Positions 11,190 to 22,188 are shown, counted from the first letter of the stretch. The stretch is 64,000 nt of DNA from Triglochin maritima (GCA_963682175.1 OY821781.1:36407254-36471253), one strand, 5' to 3'. A program made the numbers and translations. The notes: generated by a model from the sequence alone, not told the origin.

Positions 11190-12365
11190 TCACCACCAAT
11201 CTCCTCCTAAAGCTCCTACAAGTGTAGATTTTGGTACCCATTTTTGCTTGAGTCCATTAAGTTTAGCTTTTGGTACCCAAATCCAAGTTGATTTTGGTAC
11301 CTCTACACTTACTTTCTTTTTCATGGCAAAATTAATTTGAATAGGAAAGTTTTTAACATAAAAATTATTTTTATTGCCATGTGTGAACTTATGCAATTTA
11401 TTTGACAAATTTTCATTTAAGGCATTAAGTTCACTGTTTTTAGTTGCTAGAGATTCATTTAAGCAATTTAGATTTTTAATCATAGAATTATGCTTTTCAT
11501 TCATGTTAAGCATGTGAATCTCTAAATTTGCAACGTTTTCATTCATGCAATTCAAGTCATTTAAAGTTTGCTTGCTTTCAAGATATGATTTATCTAGTTT
11601 CTTTAGCAAGTCAATTTTGTCATTTTCAAGCATATGACTTTCAATTGCATTAGATGAGGTAGATTTATCATTTAAGCACTCATTCTTCAAGCATGCATTT
11701 TCTAAAGTAAGAGCATCAATTTTAGCAAGCAAATCAACTTTATCATCTAACATAGATGCATTTTGACATTTAAGCTCATCTATTTGCTTGTTTGCTAATT
11801 TATTTGATTCATGAAGCTCTTTACATTTTTCTACCATTTTCAGAAATGCATTTTGTAGTTTATGTGAATGTGATGATTTTCCACTTGAACTACAACTTGA
11901 AGAGTGACTAGAAGATACCTCATCTTCACTTTCTCCATCGGATGAGCTTGACGATGATGAAGATGTTGAGTGAATCTCCATTTTCTTTGCTCGAGCTACA
12001 TCCTTTGGAGTGGTTGCTCCTTTCTCCCCGGTTGATGAATCTCCTTCACCAAAGTTCTTTTCTAATGTTTGCCATATAGAGTGAGCACTATCACATGAGC
12101 AAACAACATTAAAAAGTTCATCTCCTAATGCACAAAATATGACATTCATAGCCTTAGCATTTAGGGATGCATTTTTCTCATCTTCTAAACTCCATTTACT
12201 AAAATCATATCTAGGTGATTCATATGGAGTTTGAATCATAAACCACATGTTAATGTTCATGGATTTAATAAATGATATCATTTTACTTTTCCATGAAACA
12301 AAATTATTTCCATCAAAGTGTGGTGGTTTATAAGATTCTAAAGGTGTGGATGCATTAAGAGCCAT
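11190..12365 (-). CDS. truncated copia gag, array unit 1
   Basis: This is an open frame of 391 codons beginning MALNASTPLESYKPP. Residues 1-110 resemble the copia gag N-terminus (HFDGNNFVSWKSKM, then SIWQTLEKNFGEG). The rest of the UBN2-like gag domain is missing, and the frame continues directly into GEKGATTPKDVARAKK. A Ser-rich stretch (about 133-168) and a long Asn/Leu/Lys-rich coiled-coil segment (about 170-340) follow, then two WVPK motifs. No zinc knuckle, protease or pol remains. The frame ends about 20 bp before the join to the partial LTR. Carries His in the marker EIHMLN. Confidence 0.75.
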   Translation of the reverse strand: MALNASTPLESYKPPHFDGNNFVSWKSKMISFIKSMNINMWFMIQTPYESPRYDFSKWSLEDEKNASLNAKAMNVIFCALGDELFNVVCSCDSAHSIWQTLEKNFGEGDSSTGEKGATTPKDVARAKKMEIHSTSSSSSSSSDGESEDEVSSSHSSSCSSSGKSSHSHKLQNAFLKMVEKCKELHESNKLANKQIDELKCQNASMLDDKVDLLAKIDALTLENACLKNECLNDKSTSSNAIESHMLENDKIDLLKKLDKSYLESKQTLNDLNCMNENVANLEIHMLNMNEKHNSMIKNLNCLNESLATKNSELNALNENLSNKLHKFTHGNKNNFYVKNFPIQINFAMKKKVSVEVPKSTWIWVPKAKLNGLKQKWVPKSTLVGALGGDWW

Positions 12366-12402
12366 GTTAATTTATCGATTAAGAACAAAATTAACGAACA
12401 AG

Positions 12403-12414
12403 GCTCTGATACCA
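12403..12414 (-). promoter_or_regulatory. primer binding site, array unit 1
   Basis: The minus strand reads TGGTATCAGAGC, a perfect initiator-Met PBS, two bases from the LTR end. Identical copies are at 14385-14396, 16367-16378 and 18349-18360, one per unit. Confidence 0.9.
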
Positions 12415-12416
12415 AA

Positions 12417-13153
12417 TGTAGGTAGGATCATGTGGGTCTATGGGTCCACAAACTAATCACGATTAAGCCCTAATTAACTACTTGGTTGATCGATCAAAGA
12501 AATGCAGCGGAAATTAAAAACAAATCAAGCACAAGTAGGAAATCAATGCAAACCACACAAAAAGACACATCGGATTTACAGAGGTTCGGCCGCGCCTACG
12601 TCCTCTCTTGCAAGCCCCTCTCGAATCCCCGTTCGAGCTCCTCTTGCGTCTTCACTATGCCTCCCCGTTCCGGGCCGGGAGCAACGCCTTTTACAAGTCT
12701 TCAAGCTCGCGAACAACCCTCGCCGAGCTTGACATCACCTCTCACAACCCGAGAGGATCACTTCGGGCTTTCACCGAAATCTCTACTTCTTTGTCTTGGG
12801 CTTTCACCAAGACCCTTGCTCACTTGACAACACAGGTAACCGAGTGGGATTCACTCTCTAATTGAGCACAACAATTGCTAGATTGATTGTATGATGAAGG
12901 ATGTGGAAATTAGGCTTTGGAATCACTAATTGGGAGCTTTGAGGTTGTGGAAAATCTCACTATAAGTTTGACACTTTGGAGTTGTGAAATCTTGTGGAAA
13001 ACTAAGTGTGAACCTCTATTTATAAGCTCCTAAAGATTTCTAGCCGTTTGGACAAGATTTGATTGGGTTTTGTGCAAGATACACAAAACAGAAAATCGGG
13101 TTCAGAAATCTGTCCAGACACGGTCGACTGAAAGGTGTATCGGTCGACCGAAC
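12417..13153 (-). repeat. array partial LTR, copy 2 (chimeric)
   Basis: At the six left-hand diagnostic sites it has the states of the complete LTR (18363-19926). At the right-hand site it has the gtcgactg state of copy 1. The same holds for copies 3 and 4. This is the product expected from crossing-over between the two outer LTRs. Confidence 0.88.
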
Positions 13154-13171
13154 ACGTTTTGGCTCACCCGG

Positions 13172-14347
13172 TCACCACCAATCTCCTCCTAAAGCTCCTA
13201 CAAGTGTAGATTTTGGTACCCATTTTTGCTTGAGTCCATTAAGTTTAGCTTTTGGTACCCAAATCCAAGTTGATTTTGGTACCTCTACACTTACTTTCTT
13301 TTTCATGGCAAAATTAATTTGAATAGGAAAGTTTTTAACATAAAAATTATTTTTATTGCCATGTGTGAACTTATGCAATTTATTTGACAAATTTTCATTT
13401 AAGGCATTAAGTTCACTGTTTTTAGTTGCTAGAGATTCATTTAAGCAATTTAGATTTTTAATCATAGAATTATGCTTTTCATTCATGTTAAGCATGCGAA
13501 TCTCTAAATTTGCAACGTTTTCATTCATGCAATTCAAGTCATTTAAAGTTTGCTTGCTTTCAAGATATGATTTATCTAGTTTCTTTAGCAAGTCAATTTT
13601 GTCATTTTCAAGCATATGACTTTCAATTGCATTAGATGAGGTAGATTTATCATTTAAGCACTCATTCTTCAAGCATGCATTTTCTAAAGTAAGAGCATCA
13701 ATTTTAGCAAGCAAATCAACTTTATCATCTAACATAGATGCATTTTGACATTTAAGCTCATCTATTTGCTTGTTTGCTAATTTATTTGATTCATGAAGCT
13801 CTTTACATTTTTCTACCATTTTCAGAAATGCATTTTGTAGTTTATGTGAATGTGATGATTTTCCACTTGAACTACAACTTGAAGAGTGACTAGAAGATAC
13901 CTCATCTTCACTTTCTCCATCGGATGAGCTTGACGATGATGAAGATGTTGAGTGAATCTCCATTTTCTTTGCTCGAGCTACATCCTTTGGAGTGGTTGCT
14001 CCTTTCTCCCCGGTTGATGAATCTCCTTCACCAAAGTTCTTTTCTAATGTTTGCCATATAGAGTGAGCACTATCACATGAGCAAACAACATTAAAAAGTT
14101 CATCTCCTAATGCACAAAATATGACATTCATAGCCTTAGCATTTAGGGATGCATTTTTCTCATCTTCTAAACTCCATTTACTAAAATCATATCTAGGTGA
14201 TTCATATGGAGTTTGAATCATAAACCACATGTTAATGTTCATGGATTTAATAAATGATATCATTTTACTTTTCCATGAAACAAAATTATTTCCATCAAAG
14301 TGTGGTGGTTTATAAGATTCTAAAGGTGTGGATGCATTAAGAGCCAT
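13172..14347 (-). CDS. truncated copia gag, array unit 2
   Basis: It is the same 391-codon frame as unit 1, without internal stops. The only amino-acid difference I find is Arg for His in EIRMLN (gcatgcgaatc on the plus strand near 13495). Same deletion end and same join to the LTR. Confidence 0.75.
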   Translation of the reverse strand: MALNASTPLESYKPPHFDGNNFVSWKSKMISFIKSMNINMWFMIQTPYESPRYDFSKWSLEDEKNASLNAKAMNVIFCALGDELFNVVCSCDSAHSIWQTLEKNFGEGDSSTGEKGATTPKDVARAKKMEIHSTSSSSSSSSDGESEDEVSSSHSSSCSSSGKSSHSHKLQNAFLKMVEKCKELHESNKLANKQIDELKCQNASMLDDKVDLLAKIDALTLENACLKNECLNDKSTSSNAIESHMLENDKIDLLKKLDKSYLESKQTLNDLNCMNENVANLEIRMLNMNEKHNSMIKNLNCLNESLATKNSELNALNENLSNKLHKFTHGNKNNFYVKNFPIQINFAMKKKVSVEVPKSTWIWVPKAKLNGLKQKWVPKSTLVGALGGDWW

Positions 14348-14398
14348 GTTAATTTATCGATTAAGAACAAAATTAACGAACAAGGCTCTGATACCAAA

Positions 14399-15135
14399 TG
14401 TAGGTAGGATCATGTGGGTCTATGGGTCCACAAACTAATCACGATTAAGCCCTAATTAACTACTTGGTTGATCGATCAAAGAAATGCAGCGGAAATTAAA
14501 AACAAATCAAGCACAAGTAGGAAATCAATGCAAACCACACAAAAAGACACATCGGATTTACAGAGGTTCGGCCGCGCCTACGTCCTCTCTTGCAAGCCCC
14601 TCTCGAATCCCCGTTCGAGCTCCTCTTGCGTCTTCACTATGCCTCCCCGTTCCGGGCCGGGAGCAACGCCTTTTACAAGTCTTCAAGCTCGCGAACAACC
14701 CTCGCCGAGCTTGACATCACCTCTCACAACCCGAGAGGATCACTTCGGGCTTTCACCGAAATCTCTACTTCTTTGTCTTGGGCTTTCACCAAGACCCTTG
14801 CTCACTTGACAACACAGGTAACCGAGTGGGATTCACTCTCTAATTGAGCACAACAATTGCTAGATTGATTGTATGATGAAGGATGTGGAAATTAGGCTTT
14901 GGAATCACTAATTGGGAGCTTTGAGGTTGTGGAAAATCTCACTATAAGTTTGACACTTTGGAGTTGTGAAATCTTGTGGAAAACTAAGTGTGAACCTCTA
15001 TTTATAAGCTCCTAAAGATTTCTAGCCGTTTGGACAAGATTTGATTGGGTTTTGTGCAAGATACACAAAACAGAAAATCGGGTTCAGAAATCTGTCCAGA
15101 CACGGTCGACTGAAAGGTGTATCGGTCGACCGAAC
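14399..15135 (-). repeat. array partial LTR, copy 3 (chimeric)
   Basis: Same diagnostic states as copy 2. I found no difference between copies 2, 3 and 4 at the sites compared. Confidence 0.88.
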
Positions 15136-15153
15136 ACGTTTTGGCTCACCCGG

Positions 15154-16329
15154 TCACCACCAATCTCCTCCTAAAGCTCCTACAAGTGTAGATTTTGGTA
15201 CCCATTTTTGCTTGAGTCCATTAAGTTTAGCTTTTGGTACCCAAATCCAAGTTGATTTTGGTACCTCTACACTTACTTTCTTTTTCATGGCAAAATTAAT
15301 TTGAATAGGAAAGTTTTTAACATAAAAATTATTTTTATTGCCATGTGTGAACTTATGCAATTTATTTGACAAATTTTCATTTAAGGCATTAAGTTCACTG
15401 TTTTTAGTTGCTAGAGATTCATTTAAGCAATTTAGATTTTTAATCATAGAATTATGCTTTTCATTCATGTTAAGCATGTGAATCTCTAAATTTGCAACGT
15501 TTTCATTCATGCAATTCAAGTCATTTAAAGTTTGCTTGCTTTCAAGATATGATTTATCTAGTTTCTTTAGCAAGTCAATTTTGTCATTTTCAAGCATATG
15601 ACTTTCAATTGCATTAGATGAGGTAGATTTATCATTTAAGCACTCATTCTTCAAGCATGCATTTTCTAAAGTAAGAGCATCAATTTTAGCAAGCAAATCA
15701 ACTTTATCATCTAACATAGATGCATTTTGACATTTAAGCTCATCTATTTGCTTGTTTGCTAATTTATTTGATTCATGAAGCTCTTTACATTTTTCTACCA
15801 TTTTCAGAAATGCATTTTGTAGTTTATGTGAATGTGATGATTTTCCACTTGAACTACAACTTGAAGAGTGACTAGAAGATACCTCATCTTCACTTTCTCC
15901 ATCGGATGAGCTTGACGATGATGAAGATGTTGAGTGAATCTCCATTTTCTTTGCTCGAGCTACATCCTTTGGAGTGGTTGCTCCTTTCTCCCCGGTTGAT
16001 GAATCTCCTTCACCAAAGTTCTTTTCTAATGTTTGCCATATAGAGTGAGCACTATCACATGAGCAAACAACATTAAAAAGTTCATCTCCTAATGCACAAA
16101 ATATGACATTCATAGCCTTAGCATTTAGGGATGCATTTTTCTCATCTTCTAAACTCCATTTACTAAAATCATATCTAGGTGATTCATATGGAGTTTGAAT
16201 CATAAACCACATGTTAATGTTCATGGATTTAATAAATGATATCATTTTACTTTTCCATGAAACAAAATTATTTCCATCAAAGTGTGGTGGTTTATAAGAT
16301 TCTAAAGGTGTGGATGCATTAAGAGCCAT
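15154..16329 (-). CDS. truncated copia gag, array unit 3
   Basis: The 391-codon frame is open throughout. It has His in EIHMLN like unit 1, not like its neighbours units 2 and 4. Confidence 0.75.
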   Translation of the reverse strand: MALNASTPLESYKPPHFDGNNFVSWKSKMISFIKSMNINMWFMIQTPYESPRYDFSKWSLEDEKNASLNAKAMNVIFCALGDELFNVVCSCDSAHSIWQTLEKNFGEGDSSTGEKGATTPKDVARAKKMEIHSTSSSSSSSSDGESEDEVSSSHSSSCSSSGKSSHSHKLQNAFLKMVEKCKELHESNKLANKQIDELKCQNASMLDDKVDLLAKIDALTLENACLKNECLNDKSTSSNAIESHMLENDKIDLLKKLDKSYLESKQTLNDLNCMNENVANLEIHMLNMNEKHNSMIKNLNCLNESLATKNSELNALNENLSNKLHKFTHGNKNNFYVKNFPIQINFAMKKKVSVEVPKSTWIWVPKAKLNGLKQKWVPKSTLVGALGGDWW

Positions 16330-16380
16330 GTTAATTTATCGATTAAGAACAAAATTAACGAACAAGGCTCTGATACCAAA

Positions 16381-17117
16381 TGTAGGTAGGATCATGTGGG
16401 TCTATGGGTCCACAAACTAATCACGATTAAGCCCTAATTAACTACTTGGTTGATCGATCAAAGAAATGCAGCGGAAATTAAAAACAAATCAAGCACAAGT
16501 AGGAAATCAATGCAAACCACACAAAAAGACACATCGGATTTACAGAGGTTCGGCCGCGCCTACGTCCTCTCTTGCAAGCCCCTCTCGAATCCCCGTTCGA
16601 GCTCCTCTTGCGTCTTCACTATGCCTCCCCGTTCCGGGCCGGGAGCAACGCCTTTTACAAGTCTTCAAGCTCGCGAACAACCCTCGCCGAGCTTGACATC
16701 ACCTCTCACAACCCGAGAGGATCACTTCGGGCTTTCACCGAAATCTCTACTTCTTTGTCTTGGGCTTTCACCAAGACCCTTGCTCACTTGACAACACAGG
16801 TAACCGAGTGGGATTCACTCTCTAATTGAGCACAACAATTGCTAGATTGATTGTATGATGAAGGATGTGGAAATTAGGCTTTGGAATCACTAATTGGGAG
16901 CTTTGAGGTTGTGGAAAATCTCACTATAAGTTTGACACTTTGGAGTTGTGAAATCTTGTGGAAAACTAAGTGTGAACCTCTATTTATAAGCTCCTAAAGA
17001 TTTCTAGCCGTTTGGACAAGATTTGATTGGGTTTTGTGCAAGATACACAAAACAGAAAATCGGGTTCAGAAATCTGTCCAGACACGGTCGACTGAAAGGT
17101 GTATCGGTCGACCGAAC
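16381..17117 (-). repeat. array partial LTR, copy 4 (chimeric)
   Basis: Same diagnostic states as copies 2 and 3. It joins truncated gag at the same base. Confidence 0.88.
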
Positions 17118-17135
17118 ACGTTTTGGCTCACCCGG

Positions 17136-18311
17136 TCACCACCAATCTCCTCCTAAAGCTCCTACAAGTGTAGATTTTGGTACCCATTTTTGCTTGAGTC
17201 CATTAAGTTTAGCTTTTGGTACCCAAATCCAAGTTGATTTTGGTACCTCTACACTTACTTTCTTTTTCATGGCAAAATTAATTTGAATAGGAAAGTTTTT
17301 AACATAAAAATTATTTTTATTGCCATGTGTGAACTTATGCAATTTATTTGACAAATTTTCATTTAAGGCATTAAGTTCACTGTTTTTAGTTGCTAGAGAT
17401 TCATTTAAGCAATTTAGATTTTTAATCATAGAATTATGCTTTTCATTCATGTTAAGCATGCGAATCTCTAAATTTGCAACGTTTTCATTCATGCAATTCA
17501 AGTCATTTAAAGTTTGCTTGCTTTCAAGATATGATTTATCTAGTTTCTTTAGCAAGTCAATTTTGTCATTTTCAAGCATATGACTTTCAATTGCATTAGA
17601 TGAGGTAGATTTATCATTTAAGCACTCATTCTTCAAGCATGCATTTTCTAAAGTAAGAGCATCAATTTTAGCAAGCAAATCAACTTTATCATCTAACATA
17701 GATGCATTTTGACATTTAAGCTCATCTATTTGCTTGTTTGCTAATTTATTTGATTCATGAAGCTCTTTACATTTTTCTACCATTTTCAGAAATGCATTTT
17801 GTAGTTTATGTGAATGTGATGATTTTCCACTTGAACTACAACTTGAAGAGTGACTAGAAGATACCTCATCTTCACTTTCTCCATCGGATGAGCTTGACGA
17901 TGATGAAGATGTTGAGTGAATCTCCATTTTCTTTGCTCGAGCTACATCCTTTGGAGTGGTTGCTCCTTTCTCCCCGGTTGATGAATCTCCTTCACCAAAG
18001 TTCTTTTCTAATGTTTGCCATATAGAGTGAGCACTATCACATGAGCAAACAACATTAAAAAGTTCATCTCCTAATGCACAAAATATGACATTCATAGCCT
18101 TAGCATTTAGGGATGCATTTTTCTCATCTTCTAAACTCCATTTACTAAAATCATATCTAGGTGATTCATATGGAGTTTGAATCATAAACCACATGTTAAT
18201 GTTCATGGATTTAATAAATGATATCATTTTACTTTTCCATGAAACAAAATTATTTCCATCAAAGTGTGGTGGTTTATAAGATTCTAAAGGTGTGGATGCA
18301 TTAAGAGCCAT
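17136..18311 (-). CDS. truncated copia gag, array unit 4
   Basis: The 391-codon frame is open throughout, with Arg in EIRMLN like unit 2. It is the unit next to the complete LTR, so it alone has an intact upstream U3 promoter with the full motif cluster. Units 1-3 have only the 737-bp partial LTR upstream, which keeps the TATA box but loses most of the cluster. Confidence 0.75.
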   Translation of the reverse strand: MALNASTPLESYKPPHFDGNNFVSWKSKMISFIKSMNINMWFMIQTPYESPRYDFSKWSLEDEKNASLNAKAMNVIFCALGDELFNVVCSCDSAHSIWQTLEKNFGEGDSSTGEKGATTPKDVARAKKMEIHSTSSSSSSSSDGESEDEVSSSHSSSCSSSGKSSHSHKLQNAFLKMVEKCKELHESNKLANKQIDELKCQNASMLDDKVDLLAKIDALTLENACLKNECLNDKSTSSNAIESHMLENDKIDLLKKLDKSYLESKQTLNDLNCMNENVANLEIRMLNMNEKHNSMIKNLNCLNESLATKNSELNALNENLSNKLHKFTHGNKNNFYVKNFPIQINFAMKKKVSVEVPKSTWIWVPKAKLNGLKQKWVPKSTLVGALGGDWW

Positions 18312-18961
18312 GTTAATTTATCGATTAAGAACAAAATTAACGAACAAGGCTCTGATACCAAATGTAGGTAGGATCATGTGGGTCTATGGGTCCACAAACT
18401 AATCACGATTAAGCCCTAATTAACTACTTGGTTGATCGATCAAAGAAATGCAGCGGAAATTAAAAACAAATCAAGCACAAGTAGGAAATCAATGCAAACC
18501 ACACAAAAAGACACATCGGATTTACAGAGGTTCGGCCGCGCCTACGTCCTCTCTTGCAAGCCCCTCTCGAATCCCCGTTCGAGCTCCTCTTGCGTCTTCA
18601 CTATGCCTCCCCGTTCCGGGCCGGGAGCAACGCCTTTTACAAGTCTTCAAGCTCGCGAACAACCCTCGCCGAGCTTGACATCACCTCTCACAACCCGAGA
18701 GGATCACTTCGGGCTTTCACCGAAATCTCTACTTCTTTGTCTTGGGCTTTCACCAAGACCCTTGCTCACTTGACAACACAGGTAACCGAGTGGGATTCAC
18801 TCTCTAATTGAGCACAACAATTGCTAGATTGATTGTATGATGAAGGATGTGGAAATTAGGCTTTGGAATCACTAATTGGGAGCTTTGAGGTTGTGGAAAA
18901 TCTCACTATAAGTTTGACACTTTGGAGTTGTGAAATCTTGTGGAAAACTAAGTGTGAACCT

Positions 18962-18972
18962 CTATTTATAAG
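18962..18972 (-). promoter_or_regulatory. LTR-B TATA box
   Basis: The minus strand reads CTTATAAATAGAGG. Equivalent boxes occur in every partial LTR of the array (for example 11034-11044). Confidence 0.65.
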
Positions 18973-19064
18973 CTCCTAAAGATTTCTAGCCGTTTGGACA
19001 AGATTTGATTGGGTTTTGTGCAAGATACACAAAACAGAAAATCGGGTTCAGAAATCTGTCCAGA

Positions 19065-19562
19065 CACGGTCGACCGAAAGGTGTATCGGTCGACCGAACC
19101 CTTGAGTCTGTTGAAGGATCGGTTGACCGAACATAGGTACTGGTCGACCGAAACACTTAAGTTCTATAGGTCAACGGTCGACCGAACAGGTACCGGTCGA
19201 CCGAACTACTGGGTTCGGTAGAGAGAAATCTTGATCGGTTGGACAAACTTGTGTCGACCGATAGCATGGGGTTTTTCACGAATTAAACGGTCGACCGAAT
19301 AAGGTAGTTTGTTCGACCGGTTCTAATGTATATGGGGGTGTATATTGAGAAAAATGTGTATACGACCGTTGTATAATACGACAAATAAAACGGTCGTATT
19401 TTTACCAGAAATAGCAAACGAAACGGTCGACCGAAGGTCTACCGGTCGACCGAACAGGTCTGGGTAATCGGTTAAATAGATGTGTGATCGGTTGAACGGA
19501 TTGGTCTGGTATAACAAAAATTGTGTATAACCGGTCGACCGAAAGGTGAACGGTCGACCGAA
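19065..19562. repeat. TCGGTCGACCGA motif cluster, densest copy
   Basis: I count ten exact GGTCGACC cores in about 500 bp, most inside cggtcgaccgaac, plus near matches (ggttgaccg, tgtcgaccg, gttcgaccg). The spacing is irregular, with frequent pairs 15-25 bp apart. The cluster begins about 95 bp upstream of the TATA box in element orientation. Confidence 0.9.
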
Positions 19563-19926
19563 CTCAGGCAGACTGGCGACCAACGTTTTAGGTGTTTAGG
19601 TGATCTAATGGAGTCCAAATTATATGATATTTTGTGTGTGACTCCTAAAAGGAACCTAGTGTGTGAATGCATGCATATTAGCTTAAGTTATGCTCAATTT
19701 ACATAAGTTCCTAATTCTCAAAGAAAGGTAAAATTACATGTCTTCAATCCTAGCTTGATTACATGTCTTGACTTGATTTTTCTTCTTTCTTGAGTCTTGA
19801 TCACCTGTAGATGTTAGCACAATACAACATGTATACTATTATACTACATGTGCTAATCTACATGTCCTTATTAAGATTAGGTTTAATTACATCATCAAAA
19901 TACGGATTAAGGCCAAAAAGCCAACA

Positions 19927-20003
19927 AAATGCACCTGCAATATTTATGGATCTGATGAATATGACATTCCATCCATACCTTGACAGATTTGTCATCGTCT
20001 TTG
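19927..20003 (+). pseudogene. chromovirus RT fragment between two insertions
   Basis: It reads [19 protein letters not shown] and continues to FVIVFV, which corresponds to RT just before the catalytic DD motif. It ends at the solo LTR-A, and the DD motif follows at 22196 on the other side. Confidence 0.85.
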
Positions 20004-22188
20004 TCTAGGATTTCGTGTCCCTATGTATGTATGTATGTATTTTAATTTTTTTAATACAACATACAAGATCATTTTTCATATTTTCAACAATTTCTATGTA
20101 CATTACTTTGTGTTTATTCTAATATCATGCAACCCTACATTTATTAAAATAAACCACAAAGGTAGAATCATACCTAAAGGTTCTCTAAAACCTTTTTGAA
20201 GATCCAGAGTCGTGTTGCCCGTTGCGTCGTCCACGGATTTGCCTCCGAGTGTTCACCAAACTCTAAACAAGATTAGAGAGAAATGAGCTAGCCAATCAAT
20301 CTCTAATAAGGCTTAGAATCTAGCTAATAACCCCTCTTTGAGCTCCTGAGATTTCTATCTCCTAAACTCAAAATTACTAAGAGAATTTCGTGGCGATTAG
20401 AGGAGAGATTAATGAGAGAAATAATTTTTGCATTAGTATTAAACAAGTAGGAGGATGTGCCCTTTTATAGTCTCCTAAAACACCCTTATCAAGAGCTATT
20501 CTTTAGCCATGATCTCTTGCTTATTCTCTCCTAAAATTAACCTCTAATTTCCACATAAGCACCCACAAAAACTGTTTTAATTAAATTTGGAATTAATCCA
20601 CCAATGATTTAATTAATCTCTTAATAATTCAGGCAGAATCGTTCTTGTTCGGTGGACCGAGTATAACTCGGTCAACCGAACCATTCGGTTATAACACGTG
20701 TTCGGTGCCCCGTGAGCTAGACGGTCGACCGAATCCGTATGAGAAAAATTCCCTGGAAGAATTCGGACGAACCAGGTCTTTTACTCGGTCGACCGTTGAC
20801 CCACCAAAATCGCTCCTGGGATATAGTCATCGGATGACCGTGTCACCTTCGGTCTACCGAAAATACTACTTCTCGGTTGACCGTGCACACTCGATTAACC
20901 AAACCTGATTGTCCAGGCACTCCAGACAATTTCGGTCAACCAATTGCGCTTACCCGTTCCCAATTCGGTTAACCGATCCGAAGATACCCCGGTCGACCGA
21001 ACCATGAACGGTTCACCGTGTTTGACCCCGACTTTGCCTTTGTCAAATTTTGGATTTATTTCCAACAAAATTTGATCTTTTGGGGTTTTTAGCAAATTCA
21101 CATATTATGTAATATATCATCCTATGTAAGATTAAATTATTACACCCCATAATATACACACCTCATATGAATTTATTATGATTCTAATTATGTCAATTCT
21201 CATGACATATTGATTTTAATTAATTCACCATATGTGTCCTATTTTCACATGAAATCCAACACATCATATGAACTTAAAATCAAACATCTTGTTTCCCAAT
21301 TTTGTGGTGTGACCTATGGGAGGATCTAAGCCAAATTGGTAGTGATATTAAACACTTAATATCTCAAACTATAAGCGGTATTTAGCTACACATTATAGTT
21401 ACCCAATTAGCATAGATGTATTTGTTCCACTCGAACTAAAACACGATCTATTTAGAGATGTAAGTGCACCACTTGTATCCGTCCCTTGCCTCATGATATT
21501 AAGAATATATACAAAGCAGAAATGTGTCATCTTTGTATTATATTCATTTCTTGATCTCTTTAAGCTAATTATAACTATGTAACTTAACTCAAGTTACATT
21601 GTGCACATTATAATTTTGCTTTATCAAGGGGCCCACTAATATCATCACTCAATTAAGAGGGGCAATGATAATCATTTGACTAGCTATCTTTTCCAGCACA
21701 AGTCATGCTCAACCAACTATTGCCTTTATCACTACACTCATTGATAACTTTTGACAATAATCAAATTAAGCACTTCTTGAGTGAAAAGATATAAGTCTCA
21801 TATCTTGGGATCCAAGACACACTAAAAATATTAATGACACGAAACACAATTCCATAATGTTTTACTTGTTAGGTATATTCAATATATAAAAGCAATATTT
21901 TCCTCTTTTATATACTCGTGTCGTCAATTATTTGTAGAGCTACAACAATCGATGACCAACACGACAATCTTATCTCAGTGATTAATGTTTAATGTTAATT
22001 ACCATGATTGTGAATAACTTTTGATTTATGTAAACCATTATCTTTTAGAGCTCTACGGTTAAGGACCAAACACCTCTTCCTTAACACTTCCAAAAGACGA
22101 ATACCATAATCAAGGAACAAAATGCTTGCACATTCAATTCATAATAATTGACATATAAAAGTAAAACTTTTAGAACACATTCCTTTCA
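20004..22188 (-). mobile_element. solo LTR, family A
   Basis: This 2185-bp LTR-A is flanked by perfect duplications ctttg (19999-20003 and 22189-22193). It is inserted between the VFV and DDI codons of the chromovirus RT. A TATA box (minus TATAAAAG) lies at 20463-20470. Confidence 0.9.
20645..21020. repeat. TCGGTCGACCGA-like motif cluster in solo LTR-A
   Basis: Copies include acggtcgaccgaa (about 20720), ctcggtcgaccgtt (about 20785) and ccggtcgaccgaa (about 20989), with many one-base variants (tcggttaaccga, tcggtctaccga). It lies upstream of the TATA box. Confidence 0.85.

Larger units (their letters stand above)
10435..19926 (-). mobile_element. tandem LTR-gag array, four 1982-bp units plus a full LTR
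   Basis: Identical landmarks recur every 1982 bp (for example 10504, 12486, 14468, 16450, 18432). Read on the minus strand the order is: complete LTR (18363-19926), PBS, truncated gag, partial LTR (737 bp, TATA/R/U5 side), PBS, gag, and so on, ending with a fourth partial LTR at 10435. The block interrupts chromovirus RT; aaatg is found at both edges (10432-10436 and 19927-19931, overlapping the LTR's terminal TG on the left), so it entered as one insertion and expanded in place. No pol is present. Units are nearly identical. Confidence 0.92.
18363..19926 (-). repeat. complete LTR-B, 5' LTR of the array
   Basis: This 1564-bp LTR begins tgtaggtagg and ends aagccaaca (TG...CA). It has a TATA box at 18962-18972 and the densest motif cluster of the window. 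It serves as the 5' LTR on the minus strand. Confidence 0.9.

Noticed and set aside
11077..11340. Plus-strand 87-codon ORF spanning the LTR-gag join in each unit
   Set aside because: Antisense shadow of the gag end and LTR; it exists only because of the join.
19065..19562. CRISPR-like array of short repeats
   Set aside because: Repeats are short, palindromic and irregularly spaced, with no uniform unique spacers and no cas genes; this is a plant LTR promoter region.
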